The notes under the pieces were generated by a model. It was given only the letters and a program-made list of their open reading frames with translations, ran no database searches and was not told the DNA's origin. Positions 51,847 through 61,322 of a stretch of DNA of 64,000 bases are shown here, in pieces (positions within the stretch are counted from its first letter, which is position 1; every line of letters starts with the position of its first letter). The stretch is from Coprococcus sp. (lineage in GTDB: Bacteria > Bacillota > Clostridia > Lachnospirales > Lachnospiraceae), in the NCBI GenBank assembly GCA_022793995.1, contig JAAWDY010000050.1:1-64000 (forward strand). Direction: 5' to 3'. The position numbers and the translations under genes are program-made.

Positions 51847-54838
51847 TCAACCCCACAATTTCACGACCCTCTGCCAGTTTCTTCAACAACGGAATCAAGT
51901 CAGCCATCAAGTCCAGCTCCTTTTGTGTTCTTTCTTTCCAACTTAAGTCAAGCGGTATCAGAAGATCACTGAGTTTTTCTCCGTCAAAAATCATCCGGTC
52001 GATAATTTCCTGAATAAACGCCTGCAAACTTTGAATTTCAATACCGTGTTTTTCCGCAATAACATTAATTTCTTGATTGTTTTTCTGCTCTCTGAATTTT
52101 TGATACCCCGCTTTGATTTCTCTTTCATTGAGTGCCACGCCAACTTGAAGTGAATCGATATATTCGATAATATCCTCTCTCTCATCAAGCAAATTGGAGG
52201 TGGCGGAAAGCATACCGATCAGCTGTTCTTTGCTCATCTTTTGCTTTTTTGGCTCGGACTGCGTATATTTCGCAATCAACGCCATAATATAGTCATAGTC
52301 AATAATGGCGGACGAAAACAGAACAAACTCAAAATCGAGCTGTTCTACCCCAGAATCTTTATTCTCGGTCCCTTTTCCTTGTTCAGCTTTCAGCCTTTGT
52401 GCCACATCAATATAAGCGCCACGGAACGCACGCAAGGTATCCTCCGACAACAATTCCTCGATTTGTTCTACGTCTTTTTCTTCCATTTCTGTGTACTGCT
52501 CCAACTGCGTTTTTAAACGCTGTACCTCTTTGAATTTATGAACAAACTCGCACCTTGCTGAATCGCCTTTCAGGTTGCTTACTTCCTCCGGTTTACACGC
52601 CAAACCCTGCGATTCCATAAATCTTTCCAGTTCTCTTACTGCCTTATCCAATTTTTCAATTACCTTTGGAGCAGGATCAACAAGCCAGATTTCTTTTGCT
52701 CGTTTACTGTTATCTTCACCGGAAAACAGGGCAATTGCTTTGTCTACTTCATCTGACTGGTTTCTGAAATCAAGGACATTGCCGTAAGGCTTCGTATCAT
52801 TTAAAACTCGATTGGTTCTGGAAAACGCCTGAATCAACCCATGATATTTTAAATTCTTATCTACATACAACGTATTCAGATACTTAGAATCAAAACCCGT
52901 AAGCAGCATATCTACAACAATGGTAATGTCGATTTTATTTTTATGGGGATAATCTGTGTTGGTATATTTCTGATCTTTTATTCTTTGCTGTACATCCTGA
53001 TAATACCCATCAAAATTGTTGATGTCATGACTGGTTCCATACTGTTCGTTATAGTCTTTGATAATCCCCGTCAAAGCCTGTTTCTTTTTATCCGGTTCTT
53101 TTTTGTTGTCTTCTTTTTCTTGCGGAAGGTCCTCTTGAATTTGCTGAATATCCTTATTACCTTCCGCCGGCGGTGAAAATACGCAGACGATATTCAATGG
53201 CATAAATTCACTGTCAGCAGCATCAATACAATTTTGTTGTGCTTCTTTGAACAAGTTGTAATATTCAATCGCATCATTGATGGATGATGTGGCTAAAATA
53301 GCGTTGTATCTTCTGTTGTTTGTTACAGTATTATGTTTTGACAAAATGGTTTGCACCACAGCTCTTTTTTGTTGTTCCTCATTGATTCTTGAAGCATCTC
53401 TGTCATTTTCCGGCTTGAAGTAGTCGATATGGAATCGCAATACATTTCTGTCGTCAATAGCATGAGTAATCGTATATGCGTGAAGTTCTTTCTCAAAAAT
53501 ATCTTTTGTAGTAGTATAAGAGCCGATGGTTCCATCTATTTGCTTGTAAGTTGCGTTTTCTTCAAAAATAGGCGTACCTGTAAAACCAAACAGCTGAGCC
53601 TTAGGAAAGAAGTTTTTGATTGCTTTATGGTTCTCCCCAAACTGTGAACGATGGCATTCATCAAAGATAAGCGCAATTCTACTATCTTTCAAAGGTTCCA
53701 ATCTCTCTTTGTATGTGAGCTCACCTTTTTTCTTTTTTTCTTTGGTTCGTTTATTATCATCATCCAGCGCCAAACCAAGTTTTTGAATGGTCGTCACAAT
53801 GACCTTATCCCGATAATCCTCCGAAACAAGTCTCTTTACCAAAGTTTCGGTATTGGTGTTTTCTTCTACACATCCTTCTTGGAATTTATTGAATTCTTCT
53901 CTGGTCTGTCGGTCAAGATCTTTTCTGTCTACAACAAAAAGGCATTTTGCTATATTGCGATTATCCTTTAACAAAGTGGACGCCTTAAAAGATGTGAGAG
54001 TTTTACCGCTTCCCGTCGTATGCCAAATATAGCCATTTCCTCTGTTTTGCTCAATGCAATCCATAATAGCTTTTACCGCATAAATTTGATATGGTCTCAT
54101 AATCATCATTTTCTGTTCACTTGCCACCAAAACCATATATTTACTAATCAGTTCGCCCAAAGCGCATTTACGCAGCATAGCCTCAGAAAAATCGTACAAA
54201 TGGGTAATCTTTTTATTCTTCTTATCGGCAAATTGATATACAGGTAAAAATCGTTCATCAGCATCAAACGAAAAATGCTCTTTGTTGTTATTAGCAAAAT
54301 AATAAGTATTGCTTTCATTGCTGACAATAAAAAGCTGCATGAAACAGAGCAGAGAATTTGTAAATCCATTCCCCGGATCATTTTTATAATCGATAATCTG
54401 CTCCATTGCTCTTTTAGGAGTAATTTGTAATGACTTCAATTCGATTTGCACAACAGGAATACCATTAATAAGAATCATAACATCATATCTATGGTGGCTA
54501 TTTTCTGTGTTAATACGAAGTTGATTGATGACCTCATACTCGTTTTTGCACCAATCATGTATATTTACAAGGGTGTACTGTAGGGGTGTATCATCATCTC
54601 TTTTGAATGTGTTTGTTTCTCTCAAAATTTTTGCTGCTGAAAACACATCCGGCATAATGATGCTCTCTTTTAATCTGGCAAATTCAGAATCACTTAATCT
54701 AACTCTATTCAGTTCCTGAAAATGCTTTCTAAAATTTTCTTCCAAAGAGGCTTTATCTTTAATATCTTCTCGATATATATATTTTAGTTCTTTGAGTTTT
54801 TCAATAAAATTCAGTTCAATTTGCTTCTCGTTCTTCAT
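51833..54838 (-). CDS. hsdR: Type I restriction endonuclease subunit HsdR
   Basis: A 1001-residue protein. An N-terminal PD-(D/E)XK nuclease (D119, then E133-L-K135 in VVQIELKS) precedes a superfamily 2 translocase: HTTGSGKTLTSFKAS (Walker A), IFDECHRSQFGE (DEAD-like), DMLLTGFDSKYLNTLYVDK and IQAFSRTNRV (motif VI). A helical C-terminus binds the methylase core. It cleaves unmodified DNA after ATP-driven translocation. ATG follows AAAGGTG; first gene of the hsd cluster. GC is lower than in the housekeeping genes, consistent with horizontal gain. Confidence 0.96.
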   Translation of the reverse strand: MKNEKQIELNFIEKLKELKYIYREDIKDKASLEENFRKHFQELNRVRLSDSEFARLKESIIMPDVFSAAKILRETNTFKRDDDTPLQYTLVNIHDWCKNEYEVINQLRINTENSHHRYDVMILINGIPVVQIELKSLQITPKRAMEQIIDYKNDPGNGFTNSLLCFMQLFIVSNESNTYYFANNNKEHFSFDADERFLPVYQFADKKNKKITHLYDFSEAMLRKCALGELISKYMVLVASEQKMMIMRPYQIYAVKAIMDCIEQNRGNGYIWHTTGSGKTLTSFKASTLLKDNRNIAKCLFVVDRKDLDRQTREEFNKFQEGCVEENTNTETLVKRLVSEDYRDKVIVTTIQKLGLALDDDNKRTKEKKKKGELTYKERLEPLKDSRIALIFDECHRSQFGENHKAIKNFFPKAQLFGFTGTPIFEENATYKQIDGTIGSYTTTKDIFEKELHAYTITHAIDDRNVLRFHIDYFKPENDRDASRINEEQQKRAVVQTILSKHNTVTNNRRYNAILATSSINDAIEYYNLFKEAQQNCIDAADSEFMPLNIVCVFSPPAEGNKDIQQIQEDLPQEKEDNKKEPDKKKQALTGIIKDYNEQYGTSHDINNFDGYYQDVQQRIKDQKYTNTDYPHKNKIDITIVVDMLLTGFDSKYLNTLYVDKNLKYHGLIQAFSRTNRVLNDTKPYGNVLDFRNQSDEVDKAIALFSGEDNSKRAKEIWLVDPAPKVIEKLDKAVRELERFMESQGLACKPEEVSNLKGDSARCEFVHKFKEVQRLKTQLEQYTEMEEKDVEQIEELLSEDTLRAFRGAYIDVAQRLKAEQGKGTENKDSGVEQLDFEFVLFSSAIIDYDYIMALIAKYTQSEPKKQKMSKEQLIGMLSATSNLLDEREDIIEYIDSLQVGVALNEREIKAGYQKFREQKNNQEINVIAEKHGIEIQSLQAFIQEIIDRMIFDGEKLSDLLIPLDLSWKERTQKELDLMADLIPLLKKLAEGREIVGLNAYE

Positions 54839-55019
54839 ATTGCGACACCTTTCACTTCGCTATTTACTTCTAATGACTCTATCAGTTCTTGATCCAAATT
54901 ACTCTTTTACAAAGCTTAACCAATGCGTGTCTTGCAATTTGAATTGGTTTCGATTTCCTGTTCTCCTTATCCGTTCAAATTCCTATATAATATATCATAA
55001 GCTATAGCAGATTGTAAAC

Positions 55020-55054
55020 ATCCCATGCTGTCTGTTTCCTAGACCACATGGGAT
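55020..55054. terminator. Possible hairpin terminator after the M42 gene
   Basis: ATCCCATG pairs with CATGGGAT around a 19-nt loop containing CTGTCTG/CTAGAC. It lies between the M42 gene end and the hsdR promoter region. The T tail is weak on the minus strand and better on the plus strand (ATTATTTCTC). Confidence 0.4.
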
Positions 55055-55085
55055 ATTATTTCTCTCTTATTTCATTTGAATCAAA

Positions 55086-56108
55086 CTACAGTTCTCTCTC
55101 ATAGGACGCCAAAAATTCTGCGATCAGCTCGATACACCCTTCCACATCCTTCTCGTCCGCGACCTCCGCGGGCATATGCATATACCGCAGGGGAATTGAC
55201 ACCAGCACAACCGGGACGCCCTGCCCTGAAAAATGAATCAGGTCGCCATCCGTATGCGTCATACTATCCGCCACTTCGATCTGCACCGGAACCGACGCAT
55301 GATGCGCGCACTCCTTCATCCGGCTGTTCAGCTTCTTCATAATATACGGCCCATTGCAAAGCACAGGCCCATTTCCCAGCTCCACACGCCCCATCAAGGC
55401 AGGATTTATTCCTTCATAATCGCTGCAGTAGGTCACATCCACCACAACGGCCAAAGTCGGCTGTATCCGGGAGCTTGTCCAGTATGCCCCGGTCTTGGTC
55501 GTCTCCTCCCCGGTCGTCGACGCCGCATAGACTCCCACAGAGCATCCCTTTTCCTTCGCCCTTTTGAGCGCCTCCATGATAATGAACACCCCGAGTCTGT
55601 CGTCCAAGGCGCGCGCGGTAAATCGTCCGTTCATCATCTTACGGATCTTGGTATCCCGCACAATCGGATCGCCTGGCGCCACTTTCTGAAGGGCTTCTTC
55701 CCTGCTCTTTGCGCCAATATCGATCAAAAGGTCGGATTCCTTTAGTTCTTTCTTTTCAAACAGATCGCGTCTGCCTTCCACAACGCCGTATATCATCCCT
55801 TCCGCCGTCCGCACACACACCTGCTGTCCAGGATAAGTCTCGCCTACGATCCCACCCCGGCGGATCACCTGGAGCCTTCCTGTATCCGTAATATTCGACA
55901 CAATAAGCCCGATCTCATCCGCATGGGCGGACAACATAATCCGAATATCGCTCTCTGGATTCAGCACGCAGACTACGTTCCCCATATCGTCCTCACGCAC
56001 TTCATGTGCGTATCCCTTCATTTCTTTTTTTACCACCGCCTGAACCGGTTCCTCATACCCGGATACTGATATTTCTTCCAACAGTTCTGATAAAAATCTC
56101 TCATTCAT
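55086..56108 (-). CDS. M42 family metallopeptidase (glutamyl aminopeptidase/FrvX-like)
   Basis: A 340-residue cytoplasmic aminopeptidase: SAHADEIGLIVSNI (first metal histidine and Asp), RALDDRLGVFIIMEAL (bridging Asp), TTGEETTKTGAY (catalytic Glu pair), VVVDVTYCSDYEG and a C-terminal MHMPAE. M42 enzymes form tetrahedral dodecamers that trim peptides. ATG 56108 follows GAAAGGA; the upstream 44 codons of open frame lack a site. It follows the LacI gene by 73 bp but is probably unrelated to sugar use. Confidence 0.93.
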   Translation of the reverse strand: MNERFLSELLEEISVSGYEEPVQAVVKKEMKGYAHEVREDDMGNVVCVLNPESDIRIMLSAHADEIGLIVSNITDTGRLQVIRRGGIVGETYPGQQVCVRTAEGMIYGVVEGRRDLFEKKELKESDLLIDIGAKSREEALQKVAPGDPIVRDTKIRKMMNGRFTARALDDRLGVFIIMEALKRAKEKGCSVGVYAASTTGEETTKTGAYWTSSRIQPTLAVVVDVTYCSDYEGINPALMGRVELGNGPVLCNGPYIMKKLNSRMKECAHHASVPVQIEVADSMTHTDGDLIHFSGQGVPVVLVSIPLRYMHMPAEVADEKDVEGCIELIAEFLASYEREL

Positions 56109-56181
56109 GATCCAGCATTCCTTTCCAACTCTTTCTCTGTCCTTATCCTGCGCATTTGCAGACAACACTCTTTCTCCGTCT

Positions 56182-57198
<1,017 letters not shown>

Positions 57199-57232
57199 TT
57201 ATAGTGGATTTCAAAAATCCTTCGATGCTGCC

Positions 57233-57378
57233 CGCTATTCGGATTTCGCGGCGCTTACGCTCCGCTTTCATCCTTACAATTCAATATTAATGCTGCCTTC
57301 GGATTGCTTTGCACTTCGTGCTCTCACAATCCGCACGCTATTCGGATTGCGCGGCGCTTACGCTCCGCTTTCATCCTC
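57233..57378. repeat. Direct repeat of about 43 bp at 103-bp spacing
   Basis: CGCTATTCGGATTTCGCGGC continuing GCTTACGCTCCGCTTTCATC (57233-57275) recurs with one internal change at 57336-57378. The spacer has a related GCTTTGCACTTCGTGCTC palindromic piece. Noncoding, between the LacI gene start and the pgmB end. Confidence 0.75.
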
Positions 57379-57388
57379 ATATCGGGGC

Positions 57389-57447
57389 GGGTCATAAAGC
57401 CATAACCGCCCGTGTGCAAGCACACGGTGGTTTATGGCTTATGACCC
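57389..57447. terminator. Long hairpin downstream of pgmB
   Basis: GGGTCATAAAGCCATAACCG (57389-57408) is inverted as GGTTTATGGCTTATGACCC ending at 57447, with CGTGTG/CACACG closing a CAAG loop: a stem of about 27 bp with few mismatches. It lies 17 bp beyond the pgmB stop and probably ends or stabilises the lacZ-GH65-pgmB transcript before the LacI gene. Confidence 0.6.
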
Positions 57448-57463
57448 TGGCAGCATTATTTTA

Positions 57464-58108
57464 TCATATCGTTTTTACCACTTCAAGAAGGTCGGAAAAT
57501 GTTTTGAGATTCCATGTAGCCATATTACTCAGGATAGCGTCCCCGACTGCCGCGCACTCCATACCGCCGGCAAGCGCTGCCTCAAGCCCGGCCTTGGCGT
57601 CTTCCACTACCAGACAGTCCGCTGGCTTTTTATCCAAGAATTCTGCCGCTTTTATGAATACTTCTGGATCCGGTTTAGAGCGGGTGATGTTATTGCCATC
57701 GGAAACCGCGTCAAAGAAACCGGAAAGCCCCAGGCGTTCCAGAATAAACCTTGCGTTTTTGCTGGAAGAGCCGATTGCAAGGGCCAACCCCATTTCCCGA
57801 AGCGCATCCAGCGTATCCTTTACCTCCGCGGTAAGGTCCGCGGGACTCATATTTTTCAGAAGCTCTTTATAGATTCCATTCTTCTTTGTAACCCATTCTT
57901 CTTTTTCTTCTTTTGTCATGGAGCCGGAATATCTCTCCAAAATAATCTCAAAACTTTCCATCCGGCTCACTCCCCGCAGACGATTGTTGATCTCCTCGTC
58001 AAAATAAATTCCCAGCTCGTCGGCCACGTGCTTCCATGCCTGATAGTGATAGTGGTCTGTATGACAGATCACGCCGTCCAGGTCAAAAATAATCGCTTTA
58101 TATCTCAT
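57464..58108 (-). CDS. pgmB: Beta-phosphoglucomutase
   Basis: A 214-residue HAD enzyme: FDLDGVICHTDHYHYQAW (nucleophile and acid-base Asp), RGVSRMESFEIIL in the cap domain (substrate-binding motif typical of beta-PGM), IGSSSKNARF and VVEDAKAGLEAA. It converts beta-glucose-1-phosphate, the product of inverting GH65 phosphorylases, to glucose-6-phosphate. This fits the GH65 gene two genes upstream. It overlaps the EamA gene by 11 bp; ATG follows GGAGATAAG. Confidence 0.95.
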   Translation of the reverse strand: MRYKAIIFDLDGVICHTDHYHYQAWKHVADELGIYFDEEINNRLRGVSRMESFEIILERYSGSMTKEEKEEWVTKKNGIYKELLKNMSPADLTAEVKDTLDALREMGLALAIGSSSKNARFILERLGLSGFFDAVSDGNNITRSKPDPEVFIKAAEFLDKKPADCLVVEDAKAGLEAALAGGMECAAVGDAILSNMATWNLKTFSDLLEVVKTI

Positions 58109-58985
58109 GACTTATCTCCTTTACATTCTCTGTTTCCTGCCCTTCCGCCAAGTTCGAGATAATGACTGCCGTCAGAATAATCACGCAGCCCGCCACCATC
58201 CTCAAGGTGATCTGTTCATGAAGAATCAGGATGGAAAACAGCGTCCCAAAAACAGATTCCATTGATAGAATAATGGCCGCCTTTGTCTCGTCCACATATT
58301 TTTGGCAGGCTGTTTGCAGAAGATAACAGATCGTGGTACTGACAACCCCTAAGTACAGCACGCTCAGCCATCCCTTTGCCGTTACTTCAAAATGCAGCTC
58401 CCCGAACGCAAACAGGCTGACAAGTGACAGAACGAACGCCGTACACATCTGCACAAAGTTCAGCACAGCGGCTCGGTACTGTTTGACAAATTCACTGGTA
58501 AAGAAAATCTGGAAAGCAAACCCTACCGCGCAGATCAAGGTCAGTGCATCCCCCAGTCCCAATGTAAAATTCTTTTCCAGGGAGAGGAGTCCCACTCCCA
58601 CGATCGCCATCACCGCGCCCAGGATACTTTTTGCTCCGATCTTCTTCTTAAGAATAACCCAGGCAATGAACGGAACCATTACTACATTCAGGGCGGTCAG
58701 AAACGCGTTTTTGGACGGCGTGGTATATTGAAGCCCTACGATCTGCAGGGCAAACCCTGCAAACAGTGCGACTCCCATCAAGGCGCCGGCGCGGATTTCT
58801 TTGTGCGAAATACCTTTCAGGCTCTTTACGCTGATCGCCCCCATCAGAACAGATGCCAGTAGGAACCGCACTGCCATGATCTGAAAGGGCCTAAGGCTCT
58901 CAAGAGCCATGTCGCTTGCGACGAATCCCCCGCCCCAGATCACGGTAACCAGAACCAGCCCCCCTATCGCCAGATATCTTTTCAT
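58098..58985 (-). CDS. EamA/DMT-family transporter
   Basis: A 295-residue protein with ten membrane helices in two EamA halves (first starting VTVIWGGGFVASDMALE, second with LGVVSTTICYLLQTACQKYV). DMT proteins export or import small metabolites. It sits between the GH65 and pgmB genes, overlapping both by 4 and 11 bp, so it belongs to the operon. A sugar or drug/metabolite substrate is possible, but nothing in the sequence decides this. Confidence 0.87.
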   Translation of the reverse strand: MKRYLAIGGLVLVTVIWGGGFVASDMALESLRPFQIMAVRFLLASVLMGAISVKSLKGISHKEIRAGALMGVALFAGFALQIVGLQYTTPSKNAFLTALNVVMVPFIAWVILKKKIGAKSILGAVMAIVGVGLLSLEKNFTLGLGDALTLICAVGFAFQIFFTSEFVKQYRAAVLNFVQMCTAFVLSLVSLFAFGELHFEVTAKGWLSVLYLGVVSTTICYLLQTACQKYVDETKAAIILSMESVFGTLFSILILHEQITLRMVAGCVIILTAVIISNLAEGQETENVKEISHEI

Positions 58986-61306
58986 ACCGTCCTCCTTTGT
59001 ACCTTTACGATTTCTCCTTTTACAACAGCCTGGACTTCTTCGCCTTCAAGCAAGGACAGGCTTACCTCCTGCGCCCCGGAAATAGAAACCTCAATCCAAG
59101 CGCCCTTGTGATGCAGCCGGAAGGTAATGCCTTCCCACTCTTTCGGAAGCCTTGGATCTACGTGCAGCACCCCTTCTTCTATAGAGATCCCTGCAAAACC
59201 AAAGATCACAGTCTGCCATACGCCGCCCGCGTTGGCCGCGTGGATTCCTTCCCTGGTATTTCCCTGAAGGTCTACCAGGTCGATAAAAGCGGCTCTACGC
59301 AGATATCGGTATGCTTTCGACGGATCCCCGGTCTTAAGCCCCATGACTGCATAGACGCTGGGGCTTAAAGACGAGCCGTGAAGCGTCCGTTTTTCATAAT
59401 AATGATAATTCAGCCGCTTTGTCTCCTCGTCAAATTCTTCGTCCAAAAGATGGAGGAGCATCACCACATCCGCCTGTTTAATAATCTGTGTCTCCTGCTT
59501 GCCCACACGTTTCAGGATCTCAGGCTTTATGGGCCAATCGTTCTTATCATATTTCTCGATTGTGACGTCCATAAGGTCAAAATACCCCTCAAACTGCTCC
59601 AGAAGAGCCGTTCCTTCTTTTCTGGGAAGATAGAGCTTTTCCTGTACGGTATCCCATTTCTTCAGCTCTTCTTCCGTAAGCGCCGACTCTTCTACCAGCA
59701 AATGGTACTGCTCTGGGTATTCTTTCTCCATCCAGCCTGTAAGCTCCCTGACATATCTCAGGTTCCATCTTGCCAGATAATTCGTGTACAGGTTATTGTC
59801 CACAGGCTCGTGCCACTCGTCCGGCCCGGTCACCTGGTGGATCTCATAGCGGTCTTTCTCTTCCACATACTGGCACCGGCTCGCCCAGAACCGGGCTGTC
59901 TCCACCAGAATCCAGGCTCCCTTATCCAGAAGGAACTGGGTATCCCCTGTGATCTTCACATAATTTGCGATCCCATAAGCTACCGCGGCTGTGACATGGT
60001 GTTCATAAACCGCTACATAGCAGCGGTAGCATGTCCCATCCGGCTCGATCGTCCAGTCCGGGCACTGTTCCGACCCGTCGTCCGCCGATTCCCACGGATA
60101 CTGCGCCCCTGCAAACCCATTCTTCGCCGCATTCGCCTTTGCCGCGTCCAGAAGATGGTAACGGTAGTTCTCCAGGTTTTGCGCTGTCTTCGGGAAGACC
60201 CATGCAAAGAAAGGCATCATAAAAAGTTCGGTATCCCAGAAAGCATGGCCGCCGTACTCTTCCCCGTGGAGAAGCTTGGCGCCGATATTGATCCGGTCGT
60301 CGTGGTCGTTCGCGGTACTCATCAGATGGAACACATTGAAACGTATCGCCCGGTCGAGGTCGAAATCTCCCTTGATACGAATATCCGCTTCCTGCCACAG
60401 TTTTTCATACACACTCTTGTGGAGCAGAAACTCCTTCTCAAATCCGGACGCGGCAAATTCCTGTATCTCCTTTTGGACAAACGACTTGATCTCTTCCCTT
60501 TTTACGTCACGCTCCGTGTACATGCTCACGTACTTCGTGATCTCAGCCGTCACACCCTCTTTTGCGTCGAAATCCAGGAACTCCACCGCCTGTTCTCCGA
60601 ACGCATGGAAATCCACTGTCTTAATCACATCCTTGCCGCCGCATTTTGCATTGGTATAAGCGCCGCATCCTACGTGCAGATGGTTATCCCTGGCAGCAGC
60701 CTCCAGATAAGCCCCCTTTTCTTCCAGTTTTTCATTTGCCGTCAGATACGTATGCTTTACTTTAAAACGGGGAGCATCGCAAAAGTTGATAACCGTCCCG
60801 TCTATGATATTCTCAATCTCAATAATCCCTTCATAGTTCAGCGGCGTCACAAAAATTTTTACCGCCATACGGTGTTCGTGGGCGCGGCTTACAAATCGCA
60901 CGCCCTCGATTAGGGTTTCCCTTCCTTTTTTATCGCGCAGGCGATACTGTTTTACAAGACATGCCGACCGCATATTCAAAGCCCGTGCAAAAGACAGAAT
61001 CTCGCAGTTCTCAAGTCCGATCAGTTCTTTCTCCACATAGATCTTAAGAGTAAGCCAGTTCGGCAGTGCAGCCAGCTCACGCATAAACGTCTCTGATTGA
61101 TCGAACACGCCGTTAATATACGTGTACGGAAGGCTTTTTATTGTTCCCTCCTCATAGCTTCCCCTGGTTCCCAGGTAGCCGTTCGCCAGACAGAAAAGGC
61201 TTTCATATTTCAAATTCTCTTCCGGCTTATAATCCTCCTGCAGAATCATCCATTGATCATCGCTCAAAAATTCTTTGAGTTCTTTTGAAAATCGTTCTCT
61301 TATCAT
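58982..61306 (-). CDS. GH65 disaccharide phosphorylase (maltose/kojibiose/trehalose phosphorylase type)
   Basis: A 774-residue protein with the GH65 order: N-terminal beta-sandwich (1-270), linker, (alpha/alpha)6 barrel with GHAFWDTELFMMPFF and the catalytic acid in VTGPDEWHEPVDNN, and a C-terminal beta region. Basic substrate-loop residues SSLSPSVYAVMGL line the phosphate site. These enzymes split alpha-linked glucose disaccharides with phosphate to beta-glucose-1-phosphate plus glucose, consistent with pgmB. The linkage specificity (maltose, kojibiose, nigerose, trehalose) cannot be told by eye. Confidence 0.93.
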   Translation of the reverse strand: MIRERFSKELKEFLSDDQWMILQEDYKPEENLKYESLFCLANGYLGTRGSYEEGTIKSLPYTYINGVFDQSETFMRELAALPNWLTLKIYVEKELIGLENCEILSFARALNMRSACLVKQYRLRDKKGRETLIEGVRFVSRAHEHRMAVKIFVTPLNYEGIIEIENIIDGTVINFCDAPRFKVKHTYLTANEKLEEKGAYLEAAARDNHLHVGCGAYTNAKCGGKDVIKTVDFHAFGEQAVEFLDFDAKEGVTAEITKYVSMYTERDVKREEIKSFVQKEIQEFAASGFEKEFLLHKSVYEKLWQEADIRIKGDFDLDRAIRFNVFHLMSTANDHDDRINIGAKLLHGEEYGGHAFWDTELFMMPFFAWVFPKTAQNLENYRYHLLDAAKANAAKNGFAGAQYPWESADDGSEQCPDWTIEPDGTCYRCYVAVYEHHVTAAVAYGIANYVKITGDTQFLLDKGAWILVETARFWASRCQYVEEKDRYEIHQVTGPDEWHEPVDNNLYTNYLARWNLRYVRELTGWMEKEYPEQYHLLVEESALTEEELKKWDTVQEKLYLPRKEGTALLEQFEGYFDLMDVTIEKYDKNDWPIKPEILKRVGKQETQIIKQADVVMLLHLLDEEFDEETKRLNYHYYEKRTLHGSSLSPSVYAVMGLKTGDPSKAYRYLRRAAFIDLVDLQGNTREGIHAANAGGVWQTVIFGFAGISIEEGVLHVDPRLPKEWEGITFRLHHKGAWIEVSISGAQEVSLSLLEGEEVQAVVKGEIVKVQRRTV

Positions 61307-61322
61307 AACAAACAGCTCTCCT

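Noticed and set aside
59378-60913. Long plus-strand open frame (511 codons) opposite the GH65 gene
   Set aside because: It is a shadow of the GH65 coding strand: no ribosome site, arginine/histidine/leucine-rich composition, no domain. The same holds for long frames opposite cls (17441-18517) and glnS (19737-20825).
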